Part shown: positions 1-9,006 of the stretch, piece by piece
How the letters are laid out: the number at the start of each line of letters is the position of its first letter
Numbering within the stretch: position 1 is the first letter of the stretch
From: Alistipes sp.
GTDB lineage: Bacteria; Bacteroidota; Bacteroidia; Bacteroidales; Rikenellaceae
Direction: 5' to 3'
NCBI GenBank assembly: GCA_017502025.1
Contig: JAFVVS010000076.1
Span: 1 to 40,640 of the forward strand
DNA: 40,640 nt
Notes under the pieces: generated by a model
Databases searched by the model: none
What the model was told of the DNA's origin: nothing
Seen by the model: only the letters and a program-made list of their open reading frames with translations
Made by a program: the position numbers and the translations under genes

Positions 1-2731
1 TCTTACAGGTGGTGAATACAATAGTAGGTTGAACACCATTCTCGTCAGCAGCCTCGTTTGCGTAAGGCTCGCCGGTGAAACCACCAATCTCGCAAGACTC
101 AATAGTGCAACCCTCAGCAGGGATATCGATTACATCACCCTTGTTCTCGCATCTTGTGAGAGTGGTGAGCTTAGTTGCGGTGAACGAGAAATATGCAGCC
201 CAACCACCGACAATATGGCGTGATGCCCAATTGCCGGTCTTAATGGTGATATCGCCAGTCGCCTCGTTTACGCAGTCGGTGAAAGTACCACCCATAGCCT
301 GATAGAACAGACCACCTGCATACAAACGACCACCGTTACCGGTCGCAACATTGCTACACTTACCAATGTTAATTGCACCGCTGTTGTTACAGTTCTTAAC
401 CTCGCCGTGGTTGACGATAGAACGAGCAATACCACCAATGTAAAGACCACCAGTGAGGAGTGCGATATTGTCGCCAACGGTGATATTACCTGTGTTATCA
501 ACATTGTCCATCAACTCGTTGATATACAAGCTGTAACCACCACAACCCGCAATATGGAGCGAAACAGAAAGTGTAGCGTCGGTTGCAACAGAGATGTTAC
601 CCGAGTTCGAGCAGTTCTGATAAGTGTCAATAGTAGTTGCTTTATAACTACCTGCGAGCAAACCACCAATGATAAGCCAAGACTCGAATGTAGCATCCTT
701 AACCTCGATATCAGCAGTGTTGTGGCAACCGCTAACAGTAGCGATAGTGGTCTCACCTGCAACAAGACCTGCGATAATAGATTTTTTACCTGCAGTAGCC
801 TTCGAACCGACATAAATTTTACCGCTGTTCGAGCAGGTCTCCAACTTGTCAGCAGTCAAACCTTGTGTAGAAAGACCTGCGATTTGGAGAATATCACCGC
901 TAACCTTTGCTCCATCAGCAACAGTAAGAGCACCAGTGTTCTTACAGTTGGTGAGCGAAGCTACACTAGAATAACAAGAAATACCACCAAGAGAGAGAGC
1001 CTTAACTGTTCCGTTGTGGGTCAAATCTCCATTGTTTACCAACTTGTCGCAAACAACATCTGCAGCAATCTGCAAACGACCTGTAATACCAGAGAGGAGA
1101 ATGCTTGCTGTACTCTTACTCTCCTTAGAAGTAGAGAGGTTACCATTGTTTGTACAGTTCTTGATAACCTTGAAGTCCAACTGACCGTTGGTATCGCTAT
1201 TCTTACCAACGATACCCGAAATGTAAACATTTGCAATCTGGGTTGTACCTACATAGGTGATATCACCATTGTTTACGAGGCCGTTGATCTCACACTCGTT
1301 AGCCTCGCCCGATACACCACCGATTACACCACCGACAGTACCCTTCAAAGACTTCTCAGAAGCAACCAACGAAGTGACAGTGATGTCGATGTCGTTAGTA
1401 CAGTTAGTTGCGCTATGGCTGTAGAGCGTACCAACCAAACCACCGTGATTGATACCGTCATAGCTATTGCCAGCAGTGCCGTTGAAAGTAGTATTGTTGA
1501 TGTTGATAGTTCCCGAAGCCGAGCAGTTGTCGATGTCGCCATAGAGGTCGCAAGCGATAGATCCCGAGTGAAGAAGATCGGTAACAACGATATTTACATC
1601 GGTCAAGTTCAGATTGTGGATGTAAGCAGCTGCGGTCGCAAACAAAGGTGCGTTCAAACCCTTGATTGAGTAACCCTCATCCTTACCACCGTCGAACTCG
1701 AACTCGCCAAAGTTTGCGATTGGAGTCCAGTCGTAACCTGTCATATCGATCTCAGCGGTTACGACAGCCTTGGTGCGTGGGTAGAAGGTGCCGGCAATGC
1801 GAGCGAACTCGATAAGAGCCTCCTTGCTGTCAATCTCGAATACATCCTCACTGTCGTTTGCGTTAGCCTCGTAGGTGAATGCCGAGAACTCACGAACTAC
1901 ACCTGCGTTGATAGGCTTCTTGTCGCTGTCGAACTTAACGGTCATCTTCTGATGAGCCTCAGTGTTTACGGTGATAACGAAAGTTCCGTACTCTCCTGCA
2001 GGAACAGTCAAATAGACCGGAGTAGCCTCAGCACCGAGTACCAATGGCTCTGCAAAGGTTACGGTCAAGCTGCTTACAGCCTCTGCGTTTGGAGTTACCA
2101 CGCCGGTAGTGCAATCAACGGTGTAAGCACCTGCGATCTTGCCCTTCTGAGCAGTTACCTTGATGCTTGTAACCTTCTCGCCATTACCTGCGATAGCCAA
2201 ACGAAGAACGCCTGTGAGGTGCTGCATTGCGATAGTCTCGGCAGTCTCTGCGTAGCCGTACATTGGCGCTGCCTGTGGAGCAAATGTGCCAACAGTGTAA
2301 GGCTGCTCAGCCAAGAAGTGTACCGGATAAGCGGTAACAGGAGCAGGCTCGGTAGCCTCGCCTTCACCCTCACCCTCCTCTACGGTTGCAGCTGCCGAAG
2401 CAGGATATACAACGCAAAGCGGAGCGGTTACCTCCTCTGCAAACTTAAATACTGCAGTAGCTGCATCCGAGCCGATAACAGTCTCGTTTGAAACCACGCC
2501 ATTTACCGAGATAGCATCGCCATCGCTCCAATAGAGCGGATAGAGGCTTACGCCATCCTCGTCTGTAACCTTCTCACCGAGGTGAGTACGGCTCTCCTCC
2601 AACGAGAGGGTGAGCTCGGTTACGCCCTGACCTTCGACCTTGATGCCGAGGTCCTCGGTTGTGTCTGTTACGCAAGAGAATGCGAACATTCCCGCCACAA
2701 CCGCCATGAAAATTTTTGTCAAATTTTTCAT
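1..2731 (-). CDS. Giant fimbrillin-like / GLUG-like repeat surface lipoprotein (3' end outside the window)
   Basis: The ATG at 2731 opens a frame of about 910 codons with no stop before the left edge, so the C-terminus is missing. The N-terminus is a lipoprotein signal ending FAFSC (Cys20), followed by acidic residues, which in Bacteroidota fits export to the outer surface. Residues of about 30-290 look like a fimbrillin/Mfa-type beta-sandwich and share the GTFAPxxAPMYG segment and the MxHLxxxLR segment with the giant protein at 11713-17337. After a GYSIKGL..PLF segment come degenerate repeats built as GGxxG followed by CxNxGxI, the pattern of GLUG-like right-handed beta-helices. Seen: the repeats and lipobox. 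Inferred: surface adhesin or ligand binder. It lies behind a terminator and has its own promoter, so it is probably a separate transcription unit from the SusCD operon. The specific ligand cannot be read from sequence. Confidence 0.85.
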   Translation of the reverse strand, partial: MKNLTKIFMAVVAGMFAFSCVTDTTEDLGIKVEGQGVTELTLSLEESRTHLGEKVTDEDGVSLYPLYWSDGDAISVNGVVSNETVIGSDAATAVFKFAEEVTAPLCVVYPASAAATVEEGEGEGEATEPAPVTAYPVHFLAEQPYTVGTFAPQAAPMYGYAETAETIAMQHLTGVLRLAIAGNGEKVTSIKVTAQKGKIAGAYTVDCTTGVVTPNAEAVSSLTVTFAEPLVLGAEATPVYLTVPAGEYGTFVITVNTEAHQKMTVKFDSDKKPINAGVVREFSAFTYEANANDSEDVFEIDSKEALIEFARIAGTFYPRTKAVVTAEIDMTGYDWTPIANFGEFEFDGGKDEGYSIKGLNAPLFATAAAYIHNLNLTDVNIVVTDLLHSGSIACDLYGDIDNCSASGTININNTTFNGTAGNSYDGINHGGLVGTLYSHSATNCTNDIDITVTSLVASEKSLKGTVGGVIGGVSGEANECEINGLVNNGDITYVGTTQIANVYISGIVGKNSDTNGQLDFKVIKNCTNNGNLSTSKESKSTASILLSGITGRLQIAADVVCDKLVNNGDLTHNGTVKALSLGGISCYSSVASLTNCKNTGALTVADGAKVSGDILQIAGLSTQGLTADKLETCSNSGKIYVGSKATAGKKSIIAGLVAGETTIATVSGCHNTADIEVKDATFESWLIIGGLLAGSYKATTIDTYQNCSNSGNISVATDATLSVSLHIAGCGGYSLYINELMDNVDNTGNITVGDNIALLTGGLYIGGIARSIVNHGEVKNCNNSGAINIGKCSNVATGNGGRLYAGGLFYQAMGGTFTDCVNEATGDITIKTGNWASRHIVGGWAAYFSFTATKLTTLTRCENKGDVIDIPAEGCTIESCEIGGFTGEPYANEAADENGVQPTIVFTTCK

Positions 2732-2811
2732 CTTGTTTTTGGTTTTAGTTAATAAATTGGTTGAAGTATTGTCTAAGTGTCTTACTATCAATATGTTAAA
2801 GTTCAAAATAT

Positions 2812-2837
2812 CCCTCTCCCGAAAAATCGGGGGATGG
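2812..2837 (-). other. Hairpin in the leader of the left giant gene
   Basis: In the leader, ATCCC-CCGA and TCGG-(GAGA)-GGGAT can pair around a short T loop, giving a compact GC-rich stem in an otherwise AT-rich leader. It could be an mRNA stabiliser or a translational control element. No T-run follows it, so it is not a classical terminator. Confidence 0.35.
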
Positions 2838-2869
2838 CATTTCGCCCTCAACGACTTTGTATTATTATA

Positions 2870-2901
2870 CAAAACTAAATAAAAAATCTCAAATAGACAA
2901 A
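2870..2901 (-). promoter_or_regulatory. Promoter of the left giant lipoprotein gene
   Basis: Read on the minus strand, a TTTG at 2898-2901 is followed by 20 nt and then TAGTTTTG at 2870-2877. This matches the Bacteroidetes -33/-7 pattern TTTG-N19/20-TAnnTTTG. It gives a leader of about 130 nt before the ATG at 2731. Confidence 0.7.
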
Positions 2902-2911
2902 ATTTTCGCAC

Positions 2912-2946
2912 AAAAAAAAGGTGTCGAGTTTTCACCCGACACCTTT
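2912..2946 (-). terminator. Rho-independent terminator of the SusCD operon
   Basis: AAAGGTGTCG and CGACACCTTT (2917-2926 and 2937-2946) form a 10-bp stem with a 10-nt loop. On the minus strand they are followed by a run of eight T. It lies 18 bp past the stop of the last lipoprotein gene and upstream of the next promoter, so it separates the operon from the left giant gene. Confidence 0.85.
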
Positions 2947-2963
2947 CTCTCGACGACTAAAAC

Positions 2964-3671
2964 TTAGTCGTTATCATCATCATTTGCCAACTCAGGATTG
3001 TAGAGCTGGCGGATAGACAACTCCAAAGTGCGAACATCGTCCCAACCATCCACATACGAGATGCGGAAGGTTACGATACGAGGCTGCAACTCGTCGTTTG
3101 CCGCAACAAAGAATGAGCATACGCCATTCTCGAACTTGAAACCATTTACGATGGTCTTGTCCGATGACCAAGCCGAAAGCTCGTGGTCCATACACGAGGT
3201 GCGCAAGCGGAACGAGAACTCGCCACCCTCCCATGGAATCTCCATACGAGTGCCATTCTCCAATCCGAAGAGCTCCTTGTCATCGTCGTGAATTGCGATG
3301 AAGTCCTCGAAACGGCCCTTCTGCTTAATCTTGATAGTATCACGACGGCTGTGCGACGAAAGTACCAAGCGTGCTACACGCTTGTCGTTGTTGTTCTGCT
3401 TGTGTTTGAAGTGGAGAGCCTCATTACCCTTACCTGGGCGAACTACGCCCTCGGTATCAACAAACGAGAGCCACTCCGAGCCCGAGATAATAGTTGCCTC
3501 GTACTCGATATTCGAAATAACGGCCAAGCGGCAAACATCCTCGGTGTTCTCCACTACCAAGTTGCTGGTCTCCGCACCCAACGCAACTACGGGGCGGTAC
3601 TCAGGGTAGTATGGCGAAGTACACGAAGCAAAAGCTACGACTGCCAATATTGTTACAAAAATCTTCTTCAT
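2964..3671 (-). CDS. BACON-domain lipoprotein, last gene of the SusCD operon
   Basis: This is a 235-aa lipoprotein with signal MKKIFVTILAVVAFASC (Cys17). I chose the ATG at 3671 because the longer frame starts at a GTG two codons upstream and adds nothing to the signal peptide. Two tandem beta-sandwich repeats are visible. The first (about 35-120) has SGSEWLSF followed by RVARLVLSS...DTIKIKQKG, the usual BACON layout. The second (about 140-225) ends in LELSIRQ. BACON domains are common accessory domains in Bacteroidota surface proteins and often bind carbohydrate or mucin, or act as spacers. It starts 9 bp after the preceding lipoprotein gene, and a terminator follows. A role as a surface glycan-binding accessory of the SusCD pore is inferred. 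The acidic Asn/Asp-rich tail (NDDDND) is unexplained. Confidence 0.85.
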   Translation of the reverse strand: MKKIFVTILAVVAFASCTSPYYPEYRPVVALGAETSNLVVENTEDVCRLAVISNIEYEATIISGSEWLSFVDTEGVVRPGKGNEALHFKHKQNNNDKRVARLVLSSHSRRDTIKIKQKGRFEDFIAIHDDDKELFGLENGTRMEIPWEGGEFSFRLRTSCMDHELSAWSSDKTIVNGFKFENGVCSFFVAANDELQPRIVTFRISYVDGWDDVRTLELSIRQLYNPELANDDDND

Positions 3672-3680
3672 AGTCACAAA

Positions 3681-4205
3681 TTATTTGCTTTGAGCAATGT
3701 TAGTGTGCTTCTCGAAGTCAATGTCCAAACGACGAACATCCAATCGAGCAAAACGCACAACGCCACTCTGGTTATCATTGTACTGCATTGGCAAGAAGGT
3801 TACACCTGCCTTGCCTCGTATCTTGCAGAATTTACCATCAGTCTCACCAAGCGGGAAGTACTCTACACCCTCCGCCACAGGGATAGACTCGGTCTGAATT
3901 CGGCCATACTCATCCTTGATGGTATTACCAGCCTCATCCTTCTTTGCCACATCATAGTGGTCTTTCAACCAACACCAAACCTCATCCTCGGTCTGCTGCA
4001 CGAGAGTTGCCTCCCACGGACCGGTAGCGGTAATCTGGAAGTAGTGAAGGCTCTCGCCATTCACACCCTTCTTAGATGCAGTCTTTGGAATAGTCAAGTC
4101 GTAGTTGTCGATAGTCAAAGGCTCTGTCAACTCGTAAGGCTCAACACACGATGTCGCTACAACAGCAGCGAAAATCACCGTAATTATTGCAAATATCTTT
4201 TTCAT
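3681..4205 (-). CDS. Small BACON-like lipoprotein downstream of SusD
   Basis: This 174-aa protein has a lipoprotein signal with lipobox VATSC (Cys20) and CVEPYE at the mature N-terminus. Its start codon overlaps the susD-like stop by one base, a layout that implies translational coupling. The body contains ITATGPWEATL and ends in GVVRFARLDVRRLDIDFEK, which recalls a single BACON-type beta-sandwich, although the match is weaker than in its neighbours. Its operon position between SusD and another BACON lipoprotein suggests an accessory surface-binding protein. No catalytic motif is visible, so a plain lipoprotein of unknown function is the safe reading. Confidence 0.8.
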   Translation of the reverse strand: MKKIFAIITVIFAAVVATSCVEPYELTEPLTIDNYDLTIPKTASKKGVNGESLHYFQITATGPWEATLVQQTEDEVWCWLKDHYDVAKKDEAGNTIKDEYGRIQTESIPVAEGVEYFPLGETDGKFCKIRGKAGVTFLPMQYNDNQSGVVRFARLDVRRLDIDFEKHTNIAQSK

Positions 4206-5932
4206 TACAATCCGTATTTATCGTATTCAGGGTTAGACAAATTGTAGTTCGAAAGGATAATCTGAGTATCCGGAATTGGATAGTACTCACGGCAAGGGCC
4301 CTCCTTTACAAACTCAACGATATCGTTGCCGGCAGAACCCTCGATTACTCGGTCGTACCAGATTCCCCAACGAACGAGGTTGTGACGACGAGTAAACTCG
4401 CCCAACAACTCACGACCAGACTCCTGCTCCAAGTCCTTCATGAACAACACCTCATCGGCGTGACCACCACTCAAATCCTGACGACCAGCACGCTGCTTCG
4501 AAGCATTGAGATAGTCGAATGCCAAATCCCAATTTCCGACACGCATATTTGCCTCGGCCAAGTCGAGAATAACGTGTGCGAAGCGGAAAATCTTCAGGTT
4601 ATTCGAGTCCTGGGTATAGATCATACCTGGGCACCAGAACTTATCGCCCAAATATGGACGGCCATCCTTGGTCTTTGTAGAGTTGAAGAAGTGTCCTCCA
4701 GGAGGGTTTGCAGGGTCGTTGATATCAACATTCTTATCCTTCCAACCCTTGTAACACCAAGCCAACCAGCCTGCACCACCCTCAATCTCAACAGCCTCCT
4801 GTGGAGTACACTTTGCAGGGTCGTAGGTTGCACGACGCTTATCCACGGCATTGTATGGCAACAAAGTCTTGTAGAGGTAGTTTGTTGGACGGTAAGGCGA
4901 AGTGGTACGAGCATTAATACCCAACTCAGGGATACGAACACCGTCGAAGATATCGTCCTTCTGCGAGAAGTCCATACCCTCCTCCTCGATCACCTCATCG
5001 TCGGCATCATCGACAGCACCCTCGACAATAGACGAGCTACGCATTGGAGTACAACGAGAAGCCAAGCCCTGAGTTACACGCAAACCATACTCCTTTGCAT
5101 ATCCCGGCAACTCCAAGATAGACTCAGGAGTGTAACGATTGCGGAACTGAACATCCTTCAAATCGTAGCCCATCAAGGCGTCACGAGGAGCGTAATTTCC
5201 ATCGCTATCAACCGTACCATAAACCTGCTCGATTGGAGCATAGAACTCGATTGCCTTGTCGAAACGCTTGTTCCACATAGCCAACTTGCCTGCGATAGTA
5301 AGACCTACCATCGAACCGATACGATAGTGGTTTGATGGGTCGTAAGTCTTAACAAATGGCAAAGCCTGCTTTTCGAGCAACCAATACTCCAACTGATCCA
5401 TCAACTCGGCACGAAGCTCCTTTGCCGGCTTACGACCCATCTGTGCGATACGGTCGTTGTTGGCATCGGTAATCTCCTCGAAGTAGTAAGGAACATCACC
5501 AAAGTTGATTGTAAGAATGTAGTAGTAGAATGCACGCAAGATAACTGCCTCTGCCAACAATGGAGCCTTCTCCTCGTCGGTGAGTGGAGCTCGCTCGATA
5601 GCGGCATAGATAGCGTTACAACGCATCACACCCTGATAGCATTGGTTCCAGATACTTGAACCAAAGCGAGGCAAAGACTGCGTAATGTAGCATCTTGCAT
5701 CAACATACGAGTCCGAGTTGTGATAGATCAAATCGGCAGCCACCTCGCACGCCTCGAAGTAGTCAGCATTCGAATAGAGGCTCTTCAGATTGACATAGCA
5801 TCCGTTAAGACCTGTCTGGCACTGCGGAATTGTCTGATAGTAGGTCTCCGGAGACGGATCGTAGAGTCGCTCTTCGAGAGTACAACCTACTAACGCAATA
5901 GCCGAAAGTATTATTAAAATCGTCTTCTTCAT
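4205..5932 (-). CDS. SusD/RagB-family outer-membrane ligand-binding lipoprotein
   Basis: This 575-aa protein (family usually 500-650 aa) has lipobox ALVGC (Cys17) followed by TLEERLYD, a typical SusD N-terminus. The N-terminal part shows the TPR-like helices of the family (LLAEAVILRAFYYYILTINFGDVPYY, quoted here only to its LRAFYYY core). The C-terminus has the family-typical helices (ILDLAEANMRVGNWDLAFDYLN), then RRHNLVRWGIW and the closing EYYPIPDTQI segment. SusD lids the SusC pore on the cell surface and captures the ligand. The gene starts 2 bp after the SusC stop. The ligand is unknown because no degradative enzyme is encoded in the operon. Confidence 0.95.
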   Translation of the reverse strand: MKKTILIILSAIALVGCTLEERLYDPSPETYYQTIPQCQTGLNGCYVNLKSLYSNADYFEACEVAADLIYHNSDSYVDARCYITQSLPRFGSSIWNQCYQGVMRCNAIYAAIERAPLTDEEKAPLLAEAVILRAFYYYILTINFGDVPYYFEEITDANNDRIAQMGRKPAKELRAELMDQLEYWLLEKQALPFVKTYDPSNHYRIGSMVGLTIAGKLAMWNKRFDKAIEFYAPIEQVYGTVDSDGNYAPRDALMGYDLKDVQFRNRYTPESILELPGYAKEYGLRVTQGLASRCTPMRSSSIVEGAVDDADDEVIEEEGMDFSQKDDIFDGVRIPELGINARTTSPYRPTNYLYKTLLPYNAVDKRRATYDPAKCTPQEAVEIEGGAGWLAWCYKGWKDKNVDINDPANPPGGHFFNSTKTKDGRPYLGDKFWCPGMIYTQDSNNLKIFRFAHVILDLAEANMRVGNWDLAFDYLNASKQRAGRQDLSGGHADEVLFMKDLEQESGRELLGEFTRRHNLVRWGIWYDRVIEGSAGNDIVEFVKEGPCREYYPIPDTQIILSNYNLSNPEYDKYGL

Positions 5933-5934
5933 AA

Positions 5935-8900
5935 TTAGTAGCGAATTTGAATTGCAAGTGAATAGTTACGGTTCTTCGGATAGCGACCTGTGTCGATACG
6001 ACGACCACCGCTTACTGCGTCAGGGTCAAAACCTGGGAACTTTGTGAAGAGAGCCACATTGTTTACCGATGCGGTCAAAGAGATATCACGCAAGTAGCGA
6101 GACTTCTTACGCAAGTCGAAACGGTAGCTCAAATTGATGTTCTGCAAACGCAAGTACGATGCATCGTAGATGAACAAGTCACTACCATAGCTATCGGTCA
6201 TATATGCACCAGGGATATTCGAGAATGGGTTACGGCTTGCGTGCCAAGCGCCCAACGCTCGACGATCCTTGTTTGAAGTTGCAGTACCACGCATTGTGGT
6301 AAACTCGATAATGTTGTACATACGACCACCAATGCTATAAGTGAAATATACACCCAAAGAGAGGTTCTTCACAATCTTGAAGGTATTGTTGAAACCTCCA
6401 TATACGATTGGGTCTGCCGAACCGAGGTAGATACGGTCCTTATCGTTCAACACGCCATCGTGGTTGATATCGGCATAACGAGCGTAACCACGAACCTTGC
6501 TCGAACCTACATAGGTCTTGGTCTGCTTGTTCTGGTTAATCTCGTCCTGAGTGTGCCATACACCCTCGAACTGGAAGCCCCACAACGAGTTTGCCGGATA
6601 ACCCTCTGCGTAACCATAGATCATATAACCACCACTCGAATAGGTCGATACGAAGCCACGAGCAGTTGCAATATCGATAACCTTCGACGAGTTGTGAGCA
6701 ACTGTCAAGTTGGTTGTCCACTGGAAGTTACGACGCGAGATATTACGAGAAGTGAAGGTAAACTCAACTCCCGCATTCTGGGTACTACCAATGTTTGCTA
6801 CACGAGTACCGAAACCGGTAACATTTGCATTCTGCATATTGTAGAGGAGGTCCTTGGTGTGAGCCATATAACCCTCCAACGACATTGTGATACGCTCATT
6901 CAAAATCGACATATCAACACCCACATTGAACGAATCGGTCTTCTCCCAAGTCAAGTTAGGGTTGTTGATACGGTTTGGATAGAATGCTACCTCATACGAG
7001 TCGCCAAACAACCAACCTGACTGGTTTGTTGTGAGCAACATCTGCGAAACATAGTTACCAACCGAGTCATTACCCGAACGACCACCACTGATACGGATAG
7101 AGAGGTCTGACAACCACGACTTGGTACCCTTCATAAACTTCTCGTTGCTGATGCTCCACTTGAACGCAGCTGCTGGGAAGAATGCCCACTGGTGACCACG
7201 AGCAAAGTTAGATGCCGCATCGGCACGACCTGTAAAAGTGAAGTGGTAGCGACCGCCATACGAGTAGTTCACACGACCCAACACCGAATAACGCTGCTTC
7301 ATCCACGAAGATGTGTTCGAATTGAGGCGTCGCTTATCGACGACAGCATCCATATTGTAGGCTGTTACATTGTCATCGAGGTAACCTGTACCACTCATAC
7401 TCAAATAGTCGTTGCGCTGGTTCTGTGCGGTGAATGCACCCACAACATCCAACTTATGCTTCTTCTTGAAGGTCTTCTTGTACGACAAAGTAGTCTCACT
7501 CAACAAGTTGTAAGTCTCGCTATTAGTACGAGTTGCAGTACCACCCTCGTGACGACGATCTGCAAGTGGCATGGTCGATGGCGAGTAGTTGAAGTTGTGA
7601 GTGTGAGTCAATGTGTAAGAGAACTGCGACTTCAACTTCAATCCCTTAGCCAAAGTAAGCTCAATATACGGAGTCAAGGTCAAGAGGTTACGATCGTAGG
7701 TGTTGGTCACATTCAACGCCTTCAAATATGGTGAGTCGTAGACCGAACCACCATTGGTACCGTTATCACCCAACAAGTTCCAAATCGAAGTTGGATCATT
7801 CATTGGGTTGAGGTTGGTTACAGCAACTGTCGAAGTACCCGAGATTGCGTTGCTTGCCTTATCCTGAATACGCTTCGAATAAGAGATATTAGCACCGAAC
7901 TTCAACCACTTAAATGCTTGGTGATCAAGCTTCAAACGAGTATTCAAAGTCTCCTGACCCGAGCTGATTACAATACCCTGATTGTTGTTGTAACCCATCG
8001 AGAAGTACACCTTTGTGCTCTTGCTACCACCCGACAACGAGAGGAAGTAGTTGTGAGAGAACGCCTTGCGGGTCATCACATCCAACCAATCGGTACCCTC
8101 GCCATAGCTTGCTGGGTTCTGGTATCTGTTGTAGTCCGACGAACGAGCCTGGAAACGATATGTACCGCTACTGTTGATAAAGTAGTCGTTACGATACTGT
8201 GCAAACTCCGCTGCATTCATCATATCCAACTCACGAGGCAACTCCGACATCTGGAATGTAGCCTTGAAGGTGATATTGAGCTTGTTAGCCTTAGCCTCGT
8301 GTGTAGTAACGAGGATTACACCATTCGCACCACGAGATCCGTAGATTGCGGTCGAAGATGCATCCTTCAACATGGTCACATTCTTAATCGAAGCCGGATC
8401 GAGGTCGGCAAAGCTACCTACGGCATCCATAACACCATCGACAACGATGAGTGGCTCATTCGATGCGGTGATTGAACGAGATCCACGAACACGAATCGAG
8501 GCAGCCGAACCCGGCTCTCCGTCGGTGGTCATAATCTCGACACCCGCCAAACGACCCTGCAATGCCTCATCAACCGAAGCAGCTGCGGTGTTTGCCAAGT
8601 CCTCCATATTCACCGATGTAACAGCACCGGTCAAGTCGCTCTTCTGCTGTGTACCGTAACCGATGACCACAACCTCGTTGATGTTCACATTCTCCTGCTG
8701 CAACACGATGTTGATGGTTGTACGGGTACCAACACGCTCTGTTACCTCCACATAACCGAGGAACGAGAACGAGAGCTGATCTTCCGATGTAGCCTTAATC
8801 TTATACTTACCCTGCATATCGGTAGTTGTACCTACGCTCGAATTACCTACCACTACAACGGTAGCACCGATCATAGGCTGTCCACTATTGTCGAACACCT

Positions 8901-9003
8901 GTCCCGATATGGTACGCGCCTTCTGCGCCATTGCTGTTTGGGCGAACAGCAGGGCCACGATGCAGAACGATGCGTAAATTACACTGTTAATTATGCGTTT
9001 CAT
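5935..9003 (-). CDS. SusC/RagA-family TonB-dependent outer-membrane transporter
   Basis: This 1,022-aa protein has a signal peptide cut after AMA (about residue 26). A carboxypeptidase-regulatory-like domain follows (about 30-115: GQVFDNSGQPMIGATV and GTTTDMQGKYKI). The family signature around NEVVVIGYGTQ leads into the plug (LQGRLAGVEIMTTDGEPG, SIRVRGSRS, LIVVDGV, STAIYGSRGANGVILVTT). A long beta-barrel ends in IQIRY with a terminal aromatic residue. There is no N-terminal STN domain, so it is not expected to signal directly to a FecR-type anti-sigma factor, and no sigma/anti-sigma pair lies nearby. It imports a SusD-captured oligomer or peptide into the periplasm using TonB/ExbBD energy. 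It starts 3 bp after the upstream EEP-like gene and is 2 bp from SusD. Confidence 0.97.
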   Translation of the reverse strand: MKRIINSVIYASFCIVALLFAQTAMAQKARTISGQVFDNSGQPMIGATVVVVGNSSVGTTTDMQGKYKIKATSEDQLSFSFLGYVEVTERVGTRTTINIVLQQENVNINEVVVIGYGTQQKSDLTGAVTSVNMEDLANTAAASVDEALQGRLAGVEIMTTDGEPGSAASIRVRGSRSITASNEPLIVVDGVMDAVGSFADLDPASIKNVTMLKDASSTAIYGSRGANGVILVTTHEAKANKLNITFKATFQMSELPRELDMMNAAEFAQYRNDYFINSSGTYRFQARSSDYNRYQNPASYGEGTDWLDVMTRKAFSHNYFLSLSGGSKSTKVYFSMGYNNNQGIVISSGQETLNTRLKLDHQAFKWLKFGANISYSKRIQDKASNAISGTSTVAVTNLNPMNDPTSIWNLLGDNGTNGGSVYDSPYLKALNVTNTYDRNLLTLTPYIELTLAKGLKLKSQFSYTLTHTHNFNYSPSTMPLADRRHEGGTATRTNSETYNLLSETTLSYKKTFKKKHKLDVVGAFTAQNQRNDYLSMSGTGYLDDNVTAYNMDAVVDKRRLNSNTSSWMKQRYSVLGRVNYSYGGRYHFTFTGRADAASNFARGHQWAFFPAAAFKWSISNEKFMKGTKSWLSDLSIRISGGRSGNDSVGNYVSQMLLTTNQSGWLFGDSYEVAFYPNRINNPNLTWEKTDSFNVGVDMSILNERITMSLEGYMAHTKDLLYNMQNANVTGFGTRVANIGSTQNAGVEFTFTSRNISRRNFQWTTNLTVAHNSSKVIDIATARGFVSTYSSGGYMIYGYAEGYPANSLWGFQFEGVWHTQDEINQNKQTKTYVGSSKVRGYARYADINHDGVLNDKDRIYLGSADPIVYGGFNNTFKIVKNLSLGVYFTYSIGGRMYNIIEFTTMRGTATSNKDRRALGAWHASRNPFSNIPGAYMTDSYGSDLFIYDASYLRLQNINLSYRFDLRKKSRYLRDISLTASVNNVALFTKFPGFDPDAVSGGRRIDTGRYPKNRNYSLAIQIRY

Positions 9004-9006
9004 CTG

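Noticed and set aside
407-1669. 420-codon plus-strand open frame opposite the left giant gene
   Set aside because: It is the complement of a repeat-coding gene with strong codon bias, has low-complexity Thr/Val/Ser content, no signal or domain, and no promoter.
3183-5335. Plus-strand open frames of 354 and 382 codons opposite the SusD region
   Set aside because: They run across several real gene boundaries on the other strand and lack any family motif.
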